Shown: in pieces, positions 48,929 through 57,404 of the stretch
How the letters are laid out: the number at the start of each line of letters is the position of its first letter
Position numbering within the stretch: the first letter of the stretch is position 1
Assembly (NCBI GenBank): GCA_007378985.1
Contig: VMHB01000004.1
Span: 1,012 to 64,474 of the forward strand
Source: Parcubacteria group bacterium Greene0714_7
GTDB taxonomy: Bacteria > Patescibacteria > Paceibacteria > UBA9973 > UBA2103
Direction of reading: 5' to 3'
Length of the DNA: 63,463 bases
Notes under the pieces: model-generated
Database searches by the model: none
The model's input: only the letters and a program-made list of their open reading frames with translations
Told to the model about the DNA's origin: nothing
Position numbers and translations under genes: made by a program

Positions 48929-50362
48929 CTACTCCTCTTCAACGATTGTATAACCTGTTGTCGTACCTTTGCTACCCCGAATAAGTAACACTGCACTTAT
49001 CCCAATCCCAATAACTGCAAGAAGCCCTACAATCCAAGGAAGCATACCAAATGAAGGGAGTTCTGGCATTGAGGTTGAGCTAAAAGCAGTAACAGGTGCA
49101 GCAAGAAGATTTGAAGATGAGTTAGACTGGCGCACCGTGTTTGAAGATTGAACCATGCTCAAAGAAGGTTCTTTTTCATATGATACTGCTCCCCCAACTG
49201 CTTTTCGCGCCATAATTAATTCTGTCCCATATGTCGCAGCCAATGTGCCATTAGGGTATAGCAATGACACAGCATGGGGTGACGATGGAGTGAGCCCTGT
49301 TGCGATATTCGATATCGCAACAGATTCATGTGGAAATAAAATCGTATTAGCGGGAAACCTAAAAATCTGACCATCGGCGGTGAGTTGCCACAAACCTAAA
49401 TTCAGTTCGATATTGGAGCTGTTGGTAATTTCCACAAAGTCAGAATTGACTTCGGAAACTGAGACCTGCGCCGGAACAACCGTCACAGTGAGTCGTGTAG
49501 TCGCACTATATATTTCTGATGATGCATCAAGTATCACTACATATCTCCCAGGATATAGAAATGCATACAAAACTGACCGACCTTCGCGACTCTCACCATT
49601 CCCAAAATTCCAAACCAAACGGGCATTGGTAATAGCCTCCCCTTTCAACCCCTGCACACGCCCCTCGAATACAGTACCTGCACTCGCAATCACCGTCCTA
49701 TCTCCTCCTGCAGATACACTAATCTTTGGTTCAATAAAATATGAGCCACTAGAATTCGAGGAGGTGCTTGACGCAACACTCGAGTTAGAAGTTTCAATAT
49801 TGGTACCTTGATTACCTGAAGTGCCAGATGTACCACCTCCACCAACAGCAGAGCTCGGTGTAGGCGAAGATGCCGTAAATGAAAAGCCTACCTTCTGAAG
49901 AGAGTTGCCATCACCATTTGCACCTAACTCTGGACTATATGTCATCGAATCAATATCAATCAAGGAATCATTCCGTAGTGTTAATGTCTCACCGTTTGTA
50001 TTGTTTAATCCACCTGAAAAAACGGTATCGAAAATTTGTCCAGAGAAGCTCGGCCAATCAGCAAGAAATTTTGAAGGATTATCTACCAAGACCGCGTAGC
50101 CTCCGGTGGCTAATGTAGAACCGCCCGTGTACGCACTAATGCCATGATTCGTTCCCCCTTCAAATAACTTCCACTTTGAGAGATCAAAAGACGCTCCTGA
50201 ATTGTAGACTTCAATCCACTCATGCCCGTCATCCGACCCAGCAGGGTCATACATAACCTCAGAGATAGAAACGGAAGCGAAAGACCAGATTGGAAAAAAG
50301 GAAAAGAGGGCGACCAAAATTAGGAGCGAGTATTTACATTGCGTTTTTGAGCACTGCGCCAT
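48929..50362 (-). CDS. LTD/PKD-domain cell-surface protein with signal peptide and C-terminal membrane anchor (477 aa)
   Basis: A signal peptide (YSLLILVALFSFFPIWSFAS) precedes a lamin-tail domain (SISEVMYDPAGSDDGHEWIEVYNSG...GGYAVLVDNPSKFLADW). A Ser/Gly/Thr-rich linker (about 170-220) follows, then a PKD-like domain (VWNFGNGESREGRSVLYAFLYPGRYVVIL) and a second lamin-tail domain (VSVSEVNSDFVEITNSSNIELNLGLWQL). A C-terminal span is PWIVGLLAVIGIGISAVLLI with a basic end. LTD proteins are common on CPR surfaces and may bind DNA or polysaccharide (inference). Topology: the bulk is outside, anchored at the C-terminus. Confidence 0.85.
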   Translation of the reverse strand: MAQCSKTQCKYSLLILVALFSFFPIWSFASVSISEVMYDPAGSDDGHEWIEVYNSGASFDLSKWKLFEGGTNHGISAYTGGSTLATGGYAVLVDNPSKFLADWPSFSGQIFDTVFSGGLNNTNGETLTLRNDSLIDIDSMTYSPELGANGDGNSLQKVGFSFTASSPTPSSAVGGGGTSGTSGNQGTNIETSNSSVASSTSSNSSGSYFIEPKISVSAGGDRTVIASAGTVFEGRVQGLKGEAITNARLVWNFGNGESREGRSVLYAFLYPGRYVVILDASSEIYSATTRLTVTVVPAQVSVSEVNSDFVEITNSSNIELNLGLWQLTADGQIFRFPANTILFPHESVAISNIATGLTPSSPHAVSLLYPNGTLAATYGTELIMARKAVGGAVSYEKEPSLSMVQSSNTVRQSNSSSNLLAAPVTAFSSTSMPELPSFGMLPWIVGLLAVIGIGISAVLLIRGSKGTTTGYTIVEEE

Positions 50363-50407
50363 ACGCTGTAGTATTTTTTATTACTACATAGTACAGCCTT
50401 TTAAAGC

Positions 50408-51907
50408 CTACGCCGGAAGACCTATACCAGAAATAGGCTCCACATGGAGCATTCGTCGAAGATCATCTTCGGGAATCTCTGAAGTTTGCTTTTCTTCTTT
50501 CTTTGAAGAAGTATTTTCTTTTTTAGTCGCATCATCCGCCTTCGCATCAGGGGTTTTTGTTTTTGGTTTTTCGCCAGAGTCAACTTTCTTTTCTCCTACT
50601 GGTTCTCCTGGTGTTGGCGTAGCTGTACGCTTGTTAAAGATAGAGCGGAATGTATCTGAAAATGACCCCGGCTCACCTCCCTTTCCTTTATCTTTTGGAT
50701 CCTCTTCCTTAGGGGCTTTGAAAAGCGCATCAATTTTTACTCGCTGAGTTGTGTATTTTTCTCGAGAAAAGGTCTGTAAATCTTGGTACGACTCCCCCGT
50801 TCTCTCGGGGCGTGGAAGTGCCATGGCAAAAAACGGACGCGCGCGTACTGAATCAATAGTGAGCGCAACGCACATTTCACCCTCCTTCAATTTTGATAAA
50901 TCCTCTGGCGAAACATACGGATAAAAAATCTTTTCAGCGAGTGAGAAATCTGCAGGATGCGGTGCAAATGCAAGAACCGATCCACATCGTCGAAATGCTT
51001 TTTCATATAACTCTTCATCTTCTTCATTTTGTGGCGTACTTGCGAACGCACATGCAACCTTCCGTTCTGGCAGCATGAGCTCAATATCTTTTTCAGAAAG
51101 GTATTTCAAACAGTCATATAAATAGAGCGCGGTGTTTTCACCAAGTACCCCTCGAGCACGAGCTGCATGGGTAAATATACGCACCAAGGGCGTTATGCGT
51201 GTTGGAAACATTCGAATACGCGACATATCAACGACAACCACAGCCCCAGCGTTATTTTGTGCGAGCGAAAATTTTGATTCTGTCTGCCCAAGAACATTGC
51301 GCACCAAAGTATCTTTCGCAATGTAACGGCCATGCTCAATAATTAACGCAACATCCTCTTCATTCGACTTCATAATCTCTTCAAAACGAATACTCTCTGG
51401 AGTTTGAACACCAAACATTTTGTCGCGCGCTTTTGGATCAGCAACTGCGTTATATAAACAAAGCGCACTTACATCTTGGCGAGCAAGAGAAAATTCAGCA
51501 ATGTATTCAGTAAGGGCACTTGGAGCAATGCGATACATGCTGGCTAGTGCTTCAGAAAAAACACCAACGGCTTTTTCACCAAGTGGACGAAATTCATTAA
51601 TAGGATTCCACGAAAAAGGATGCTCTCCGTCAGAAGGGTCAAGAAATACAAGTCGCTCGCGGGCACTCTCGCTTAAACGCTCTAAAAGCATTGGCACCAA
51701 ATTTCCTGATGCATCCAAAATAACTACACTCATCCCTCGCTCAATATCTTGCAGAGCCATGCCCGCAAAAAGAGTTGCACGGCCACTGCCAGCCTTCCCC
51801 ATGACAGAAAAGTGTTCTAAGCGGTCAGCGTCTTTAATACCAAACGGCACCACACCATCACGAAAAGCTGTTTTCCCGATGTAGGTCACTTTGCCACCCC
51901 AATCCAT
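50408..51907 (-). CDS. VirD4/TraG-like ATPase with degenerate Walker motifs (499 aa)
   Basis: The sequence follows CPR 'type IV secretion conjugative coupling' ATPases: FSVMGKAGSGRATLFAGMAL in the Walker A position (37-45 reads GKAGSGRAT, with Arg replacing the usual Lys), SVVILDASGNLVPMLLERLS (Asp-Pro-His-Gly-Asp replaced by Asp-Ala-Ser-Gly-Asn), and FLDPSDGEHPFSWNPINEFR. A Lys/Glu/Pro-rich disordered tail (about 395-499) ends the protein. The altered nucleotide site suggests a catalytically weak or regulatory member. There are no other conjugation genes in the window. Confidence 0.72.
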   Translation of the reverse strand: MDWGGKVTYIGKTAFRDGVVPFGIKDADRLEHFSVMGKAGSGRATLFAGMALQDIERGMSVVILDASGNLVPMLLERLSESARERLVFLDPSDGEHPFSWNPINEFRPLGEKAVGVFSEALASMYRIAPSALTEYIAEFSLARQDVSALCLYNAVADPKARDKMFGVQTPESIRFEEIMKSNEEDVALIIEHGRYIAKDTLVRNVLGQTESKFSLAQNNAGAVVVVDMSRIRMFPTRITPLVRIFTHAARARGVLGENTALYLYDCLKYLSEKDIELMLPERKVACAFASTPQNEEDEELYEKAFRRCGSVLAFAPHPADFSLAEKIFYPYVSPEDLSKLKEGEMCVALTIDSVRARPFFAMALPRPERTGESYQDLQTFSREKYTTQRVKIDALFKAPKEEDPKDKGKGGEPGSFSDTFRSIFNKRTATPTPGEPVGEKKVDSGEKPKTKTPDAKADDATKKENTSSKKEEKQTSEIPEDDLRRMLHVEPISGIGLPA

Positions 51908-51994
51908 GAAACTAGTGTATAGCGTTTAGCGTTGAGGGTCTAGCGAAGACACAAATATACAAAGAGACTAAGTGGCTAAATGATTAAATAGAGA

Positions 51995-52036
51995 CGATAT
52001 AGTTTAATCTAACGATCGTTAGATTAAACTATATCG
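51995..52036. repeat. 42-nt perfect palindrome, TAACGATCGTTA family, downstream flank of PaaX/Cas2-like gene 2
   Basis: The 21-bp arms are perfectly complementary without spacer, centred at 52015/52016, with outer ends CGATATAG and CTATATCG. It lies 34 bases beyond the stop of the PaaX/Cas2-like gene. Confidence 0.9.
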
Positions 52037-52070
52037 ATTTTTCTCTCTATCTTGGTGAAACCCTTGAAGA

Positions 52071-52652
52071 TTATTTAGCCGGAGACAAACCAAAACGGCG
52101 GCGGAGAGCTCCGTCATTCTCTATGGTGTCAGCAATGATGTACAGAACTTCCTGTCCCATCTTGAGGTCAGCCTTGATGAGTATAATCAAATCTTCACAA
52201 TCATACGGATACGCCCACACACTATTTTGCAGACGAACAAACCCAAGATTGATGAGTGCCATTCGCATCTTGTCGCGCAAACCTCGTCGCTTTTCTTCGA
52301 TATCAAAAACAAGCACGCGCCACTTACCATCCCATTGTTTTGGTTTTTTAGGAGTCAGCGCACCTTCATGCACCAACATCGCAAATCGCTCCCCTTTCGG
52401 AGTCAAAGACGCATACGAAGTGCCATTTCTTTTTTCAAGAACAATGTATCCTTCACGAATCATTCGTGAAAAAGACTCTTTCACCTGATAGCGTCGTTGA
52501 TTAAGAAATTTCATCTTTCCCAACGCCCCAAGAACATTTGGTGCGACAGATGCCACAGCAAGAGTACCTGTCAGTGCAACAGCATTAATGATGGCACTAT
52601 TAACTTTTGTTCGACGAATCTTCCCCTTCAGTGCCTGTTCAATTTTTCCCAT
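52071..52652 (-). CDS. PaaX/Cas2-like protein, winged helix plus Cas2-like domain, paralogue (193 aa)
   Basis: It has the same two-part plan as 12565-13122. The N-terminal segment includes a hydrophobic stretch (INAVALTGTLAVASVAPNVL) and a winged helix (RRYQVKESFSRMIREGYIVL...ASLTPKGERF). The C-terminal domain is WRVLVFDIEEKRRGLRDKMR...LGFVRLQNSVWAYPYDCEDL with Asp117 in the Cas2 metal position, and DCEDLIILIKADLKMG. It is bracketed by TAACGATCGTTA palindromes, a different family from those of its paralogue, which implies matched protein-palindrome pairs. Confidence 0.78.
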   Translation of the reverse strand: MGKIEQALKGKIRRTKVNSAIINAVALTGTLAVASVAPNVLGALGKMKFLNQRRYQVKESFSRMIREGYIVLEKRNGTSYASLTPKGERFAMLVHEGALTPKKPKQWDGKWRVLVFDIEEKRRGLRDKMRMALINLGFVRLQNSVWAYPYDCEDLIILIKADLKMGQEVLYIIADTIENDGALRRRFGLSPAK

Positions 52653-52736
52653 ATGCGATTTAGCGAAATCGTGTCGCGCACCGTCTCTTAAGACGCGACC
52701 CGAAAAAAAATAATGTAGTAAAATTCTTAAATAATA

Positions 52737-52780
52737 ACGATATAGTTTAATCTAACGATCGTTAAATTATACTATATCGT
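52737..52780. repeat. TAACGATCGTTA-family palindrome, upstream flank of PaaX/Cas2-like gene 2
   Basis: This 44-nt palindrome is centred at 52758/52759 with two mismatches. Between 52738 and 52776 it is the same sequence as the copy at 56284-56322. It lies 84 bases upstream of the PaaX/Cas2-like start. Confidence 0.85.
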
Positions 52781-52825
52781 AAGAATATAAGGAATATAGT
52801 GCAAAACCAGTTATACCCGAGAACA

Positions 52826-53251
52826 CTAGTTCTTTTTTCGAAGAGCGGTAGTTTTCCAAACAATAATTCCTAAACTAATCACCGCAAAAACCCCTCCCAT
52901 AAACCACGCAGTATCCTCTCTCACAAATGAATAGAGTGGCATCCACGAGTTACTTGTGGTGGGAGTAATGGTAATAACAAGTATCGAGAAAGGAACCCAC
53001 CACAACGCAAATTTGAACCAGGAACTAAAGGCCTTGGGAAATAGTATGAGAATAAAAGTGATAGGTAACGTAAATAAAGCAAAGATAAATAATGGGACAC
53101 CGACAATTTCTATACTATCGTCAGCACAGCCAATATAATTGGAAAATTGATATGTTCTGATACACAGACCAAAAACTAGCGGATGACTAAAAATGTAGCC
53201 AGCAACAGTAGCCAGCGATGCAAATAAAAATCCAATTACAGAATGTTTCAT
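52826..53251 (-). CDS. Four-span membrane protein of unknown function (141 aa)
   Basis: Hydrophobic segments are FLFASLATVAGYIFSHPLVF, VGVPLFIFALFTLPITFILIL, ALWWVPFSILVITITPTT and DTAWFMGGVFAVISLGIIVW. Two conserved-looking Cys (LCIRTYQ, YIGCADD) lie in the first outer loop, reminiscent of small thiol-redox membrane proteins (for example VKOR-like), but no CxxC motif supports this. The start overlaps the stop of the hydrolase C-terminal frame by ATGA, so it is co-translated with that gene. Confidence 0.65.
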   Translation of the reverse strand: MKHSVIGFLFASLATVAGYIFSHPLVFGLCIRTYQFSNYIGCADDSIEIVGVPLFIFALFTLPITFILILFPKAFSSWFKFALWWVPFSILVITITPTTSNSWMPLYSFVREDTAWFMGGVFAVISLGIIVWKTTALRKKN

Positions 53252-53805
53252 AAATTAAAAAATTCTTTCAAAAATTTCCATGAACCTCCAAAACCATTGT
53301 ATACCTCTCGAACAAAGCGAGAGAATCCTCTCTGTTGAGAAACAGACGGAGAAGTCGTTGGAATGTGTGGTTTGATTTTCACTTCCTGAAGAAGTTTTTT
53401 CTCAGAACTCTTCAAAGTCGGCTCTACCTTCTTTGTGGGTGTAATTTGAAAATCCTGTACTGGTGTAGCTGTTGCATGAGTTTGATCTAGAGTAGATTCA
53501 GAAAAAATTGCAACAGTACTTGTGCCCGCAACAATACCAACGGGAGTATTCCAAATTGGCCCTCCACCACCAGTTTTCACAGGAGTTTCTATCGTAACTT
53601 CTTCTGGTTCCACAGATTCTTCATACATTATAGTTTCCCCGACTAATGGCTGGAGTGTGATGTCTATTTTCCCATCGCCGTCTTCATCAACTTCAAGTGG
53701 TGAGGCAGTTTCAATACCATCCTCTATACTTAAGGTAACCTTTGTATTTTCAGTCGTTGGTATATTTGCGAGAGTGGTTTGTTGCATCACACTATCTCCT
53801 TCCAT
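53248..53805 (-). CDS. C-terminal segment of the frameshifted LCAT-like protein (185 aa)
   Basis: It starts MEGDSVMQQTTLANIPTTEN in a frame different from the preceding segment. The end of that segment (YQVVLNGRR) and this start overlap by 14 bases, so removing one base joins them. The sequence holds an acidic DEDGDGKIDITL Ca-binding-like loop, then a Pro/Thr/Ser-rich tail and a hydrophobic C-terminal stretch (about WKFLKEFF). It is probably the tail of the secreted hydrolase. Confidence 0.6.
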   Translation of the reverse strand: MEGDSVMQQTTLANIPTTENTKVTLSIEDGIETASPLEVDEDGDGKIDITLQPLVGETIMYEESVEPEEVTIETPVKTGGGGPIWNTPVGIVAGTSTVAIFSESTLDQTHATATPVQDFQITPTKKVEPTLKSSEKKLLQEVKIKPHIPTTSPSVSQQRGFSRFVREVYNGFGGSWKFLKEFFNL

Positions 53806-54310
53806 TTAGAACAACTTGGTACTGAGGGCCTTGCGGAGCACTGATGTATTGCACATCCCCAAACTCGCCGTACTCAACATCAAGGATGTCTTGATCAAAT
53901 GAGCCATCTTCGTTTTGCCCCACATGGTTCCCAAATGCGTCATACAGTTCGAGCGTTAGCGGGGAATGAAGGAAGAAGCGAAGTTTTTTCTTACTGCTGG
54001 GAATATTAGGAGACTCATTAGATACCGTAACAGGAATAATAGATACATCTTGTAGAAGATTATAAATAAAATTTTCCAAATCCTGAATCTCCAAAAGATT
54101 ACCGTGATCATTTTTTATTGGAGGACTAAGGTCAATCCAATATCTTTTCACATTCTCAGTGCTCGTGCTCATCATAAGAGCACTCGGAACGGGCACGACT
54201 CCATCGCCGTCTTCAACAATCAGTGGACGATATGCCCTTGGATTTAGAGCAGTGAAGGCACTCACCTGTGGTGCATCGTAAAATTCAATACCCCGCCACA
54301 GTATCTTTCC
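53792..54310 (-). CDS. Middle segment of the frameshifted LCAT-like protein
   Basis: After the break near 54291-54294 (a GGGG run) the coding resumes as IEFYDAPQVSAFTALNPRAY, EDGDGVVPVPSALMMSTSTE with the family's GDGVVP-type motif that supplies the catalytic Asp/His region, and LRFFLHSPLTLELYDAFGNH. It ends at TAG 53792. GDGVVPVPSA matches the end of alpha/beta hydrolases of the LCAT/lipase class, so the segment is truly part of the upstream enzyme. Confidence 0.65.
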   Translation of the reverse strand, partial: GKILWRGIEFYDAPQVSAFTALNPRAYRPLIVEDGDGVVPVPSALMMSTSTENVKRYWIDLSPPIKNDHGNLLEIQDLENFIYNLLQDVSIIPVTVSNESPNIPSSKKKLRFFLHSPLTLELYDAFGNHVGQNEDGSFDQDILDVEYGEFGDVQYISAPQGPQYQVVLNGRR

Positions 54311-56219
54311 CCCACCCAGCAATTTGATACACGGTAATATTTTCTGGTGGCACCCATACATCAAGATTGTCGTGAAGAGACTTAGCATAGTCAACAAGCG
54401 TTGAATTTAAAACACTTGCTTTGCCAATTTGACTTGAAAGCGGTTTCTCCCTTCCGCCGTCTCGCGCGAGCAAAAAATCATCGAGCTCTGTTTTGTTGTC
54501 AATTATCAAGCCATACGCAGTTCGTTCTTTTTCAAAAGCTCTTTCACCATCAAAAATAACAACAGGGTGATTAATGTCTTTCGTGTCATCGAAGTACTGC
54601 TGTGACGGAAGCAAGTGGTATCCCATTGGAGAATTTTCGGCAAACTCACGCGCAGTTGAAGCCTTCACTACGAATGGAAAAAAGTCCGGTATCCCCTCTC
54701 TGTAGCCGTACAGAAGCGAACCAATACTTTGTGGTGCCCCGCTTTGCGGAACACCCACCAAAATAATCTTATCTACTAACTTTTGAGCCTCTGCGTCTCC
54801 AAGCTGTTCTAGTAATGCTTTCGTTACTAATCCACCATTTGAATGCGCCACAATGGTCACTTTTCCTGTTTGCGATTGTGATGCAAGTGCTCGGAGCGTC
54901 TGAGTAATATAGGGCGTTGAGGTGGCCGTGCCATAAAAAATCCTTCCATCAACTTCGGCACCATTTGCAAGAATATCGTCCAAAGAAAGGCGCCAGTCGT
55001 ATGCAACAGACTGCCAGTCTTCTATATCTCCACTACTCTCCAGAGCATCCATATCAGCAATGAAAGATTTGTAATAATCCTTTCCTCCTGCTGAATCAAG
55101 AATGCTCCCCTCTTTCACATATACATTTCCGATGCTCTTGCCGTTTGAATCGAGTGACATGCCTCGTACATCATCGTTTCCTTCAAACAAGTCCGGTTCC
55201 CATAACTTATTTTCCGAGCCATCAGTCTCCACATAGAGACGACTCCCTTTAATGCCAGGCAAAAACAGGACACTCGAACAGCACTTCTGAAACTCAGTTG
55301 GAGAAAATGGCGTGGTTTGAATAATGGAGGCATCTCCATCAATGGTGCCGTAGAAAGAAACATATGTTGAATCGTCAGGTATATCTCCTGCACACCCAAC
55401 ACAAGAGAGTGCAACATCGTTTTCGTCGTCCCACAACACAAAGTGGGTCGACGAGGTCATACGAAATGAAAAATAGCGTATGTATGGCGTGAAAGTGGTA
55501 TCGGGCGACAGTGATAAATAGTCGGGTGCATTTGTCACACACGAATCATCAGCTACCAAGACTGAGGTACGAAAAGCTCTCCCATCGTTATAGGGAGTCT
55601 TCAATCTCAAATGAACACGAAGTAGCCCGTCTACATACTCTGCACTTTCTGATGAGTCAAAATAATATCCACTTGCGCTCCCTGCACTGCAAGGAGTGGT
55701 TTTTTCTGTTGAGTTTTGAAATGAAGGAGGCTCTGCATCTTTTTGTATGTTCAGAGTTTTTGAGGTAAAAACACTCCCACCATTATCTATAGTTCCTTCA
55801 AAAGCGATTCTCGTATAGAGAGGTACTGCGGGTATGTCAAAGCCAGTCACAATTGCTTCATTTTGATCATCCCATACATCAAAGTGCTCGCCAGAAATAA
55901 AACGAATACTCCAATTCGTCACTCCAGTAGGCAGACTTATAGAAACAAACGAGCTCGTGGAAGTTAGCGGATTACATTCATCGTCGAGATATGACCAACG
56001 AAGGCTAAAAGAACGCCCATCTGCATACTCAGGTAAATTATGAAAACTATAAATCAAATAGTCACCGTCTGAATACGCAATATTTTCGTACGAATCAAAG
56101 AAATACCCGCTGGCGGAAAGAGAAGACAGTCCACATGGTGCAGTGTCAGCAAATACTGGTGTAGGGAAAAAGATAGAAACGAAAAATAGAACGACAATTG
56201 TCGCCGCAGTTCTCTTCAC
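54285..56219 (-). CDS. Secreted LCAT/lipase-like alpha/beta hydrolase, N-terminal segment of a frameshifted gene (644 aa)
   Basis: A signal peptide (TIVVLFFVSIFFPTPVFADT) is followed by two related ~150-residue domains (CGLSSLSASGYFFDSYENIAYS at 29-50 and CSAGSASGYYFDSSESAEYV at 177-196). Next is a hydrolase domain with VLFLPGIKGSRLYVET (317-332, oxyanion region), WQSVAYDWRLSLDD, and TIVAHSNGGLVTKALL with the nucleophile Ser460. The PGIKGSRL...YDWR...AHSNGG order is typical of lecithin:cholesterol acyltransferase-like enzymes. The frame ends at 54285 by a one-base shift; two further segments (53792-54310 and 53248-53805) complete it. The protein is probably an extracellular lipase/acyltransferase-type enzyme. 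Confidence 0.75.
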   Translation of the reverse strand: MKRTAATIVVLFFVSIFFPTPVFADTAPCGLSSLSASGYFFDSYENIAYSDGDYLIYSFHNLPEYADGRSFSLRWSYLDDECNPLTSTSSFVSISLPTGVTNWSIRFISGEHFDVWDDQNEAIVTGFDIPAVPLYTRIAFEGTIDNGGSVFTSKTLNIQKDAEPPSFQNSTEKTTPCSAGSASGYYFDSSESAEYVDGLLRVHLRLKTPYNDGRAFRTSVLVADDSCVTNAPDYLSLSPDTTFTPYIRYFSFRMTSSTHFVLWDDENDVALSCVGCAGDIPDDSTYVSFYGTIDGDASIIQTTPFSPTEFQKCCSSVLFLPGIKGSRLYVETDGSENKLWEPDLFEGNDDVRGMSLDSNGKSIGNVYVKEGSILDSAGGKDYYKSFIADMDALESSGDIEDWQSVAYDWRLSLDDILANGAEVDGRIFYGTATSTPYITQTLRALASQSQTGKVTIVAHSNGGLVTKALLEQLGDAEAQKLVDKIILVGVPQSGAPQSIGSLLYGYREGIPDFFPFVVKASTAREFAENSPMGYHLLPSQQYFDDTKDINHPVVIFDGERAFEKERTAYGLIIDNKTELDDFLLARDGGREKPLSSQIGKASVLNSTLVDYAKSLHDNLDVWVPPENITVYQIAGWGKDTVAGY

Positions 56220-56283
56220 CCCTACATCTTCTTCCTCTGGTGGAAATATGCCACCCGTTCCTCCACAATTAAGTGGAAAACCT

Positions 56284-56322
56284 CGATATAGTTTAATCTA
56301 ACGATCGTTAAATTATACTATA
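56284..56322. repeat. TAACGATCGTTA-family palindrome, solo copy upstream of the hydrolase gene
   Basis: It is centred at 56304/56305 with the same two mismatches as the copy at 52737-52780, and identical to it over 39 bases. It lies 65 bases upstream of the hydrolase start. Confidence 0.85.
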
Positions 56323-56382
56323 CAATCAGATAATGTAATTTTTATTCTTGTATAAATATATACAAATAAAAATGAGTAGTTA

Positions 56383-56904
56383 TTACAGCGTGACGAAAAC
56401 TTTATTTTTTATGAGAGTGTAGACCTCTTCTGGATTCAAGTTAGTGGTATCTACCACCGTTGCTCCTAATCTTTCTTTTCGAAACTGTTCTGAACTCTCC
56501 CACAGCTCCTCCACTTTTTTTGGAGTAAGCAAACTGTCAGGACTGTACCCTCTCTGCGCTGCACGCTCAATTACTTTTTCCTTCTCTGCGGTCAACACGA
56601 ACTCATGAATCTCTGCACCATACTTTGCTCCGAGCAGAGTTATGGCGTCAAGAATTTCTGGAGCATCCAAAAGTACTTTATCAACAATGACACTGTTGCC
56701 AGTTTTTAAATACGACTCAATGGCGTCCGTTGTGTATTGGTATGCAAGCTTCAAACTCTCATCGGTATGCTCTTTATAGGCACTAATGAATCTACGCCAT
56801 ACATCCACTTCAACTAAAAGCGATAGTGGAATTTCCCTGTGCAGCCGCTCTGCGACAGTAGACTTCCCCACTCCTGAAGGTCCATTTATAAGTATGAGTT
56901 TCAT
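56383..56904 (-). CDS. P-loop kinase-like protein (173 aa)
   Basis: Walker A is LINGPSGVGKSTVAERLHRE (GPSGVGKS, 8-15). VEVDVWRRFISAYKEHTDES follows as the substrate/LID region. VIVDKVLLDAPEILDAITLL is a Walker-B-like strand. The overall plan resembles chloramphenicol phosphotransferase/zeta-toxin or adenylate-kinase-like small-molecule kinases. Substrate is unknown. It starts a minus-strand series of small metabolic enzymes. Confidence 0.75.
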   Translation of the reverse strand: MKLILINGPSGVGKSTVAERLHREIPLSLLVEVDVWRRFISAYKEHTDESLKLAYQYTTDAIESYLKTGNSVIVDKVLLDAPEILDAITLLGAKYGAEIHEFVLTAEKEKVIERAAQRGYSPDSLLTPKKVEELWESSEQFRKERLGATVVDTTNLNPEEVYTLIKNKVFVTL

Positions 56905-56940
56905 AGCTCTTTAAGATAGCCACTCTCAAGCATATCCCGC

Positions 56941-57399
56941 TTACTTTTTATTCTCAACTAAGTCGATAGCTTTCTTCCCATAAAATGCAACATTGCTTTG
57001 TAAATCACTCATTGCATCAATATCTTCTTTGGTACACCATCTCCATTCGTCAGTTGCTTTTTCAGGAATTATTTGGTCGGTAGTTGCAGTGGCGAAATAA
57101 ATCAGCGACACATGTTCGTGTGTATCAGAAATGCTGTGGCGATTCATTGAAATGGGTGGGATGAGTTCTTTTATTTTTGCATCTCCTTGATATTCTCTAG
57201 TGTCATAAAGTTCAACGGTGAGCCCCACTTCCTCTTGTGCCTCCCGAAGCGCTGCTTGATTGGGATCTTCATTAAGTTCAATGTGTCCACCGACAGAAAG
57301 CCAAATGCCATATTTGTCATGCTTTCTTAAAAGCACTTTCCCATTGAAGACTACAAATACCTCAACGGTAAAATCAATTTGCTCGTGTAGGTGGGGCAT
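56941..57399 (-). CDS. Nudix hydrolase (152 aa)
   Basis: The Nudix box is complete at 38-60 (GHIELNEDPNQAALREAQEE, then VGL), matching G-x5-E-x7-REUxEExGU exactly. The N-terminus EQIDFTVEVFVVFNGKVLLR is the first strand pair. It cleaves a nucleoside-diphosphate-linked substrate, for example oxidised dNTPs or a sugar nucleotide. It lies 5 bases after the EEP gene on the same strand, suggesting co-transcription. Confidence 0.92.
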   Translation of the reverse strand: MPHLHEQIDFTVEVFVVFNGKVLLRKHDKYGIWLSVGGHIELNEDPNQAALREAQEEVGLTVELYDTREYQGDAKIKELIPPISMNRHSISDTHEHVSLIYFATATTDQIIPEKATDEWRWCTKEDIDAMSDLQSNVAFYGKKAIDLVENKK

Positions 57400-57404
57400 G
57401 ATTT

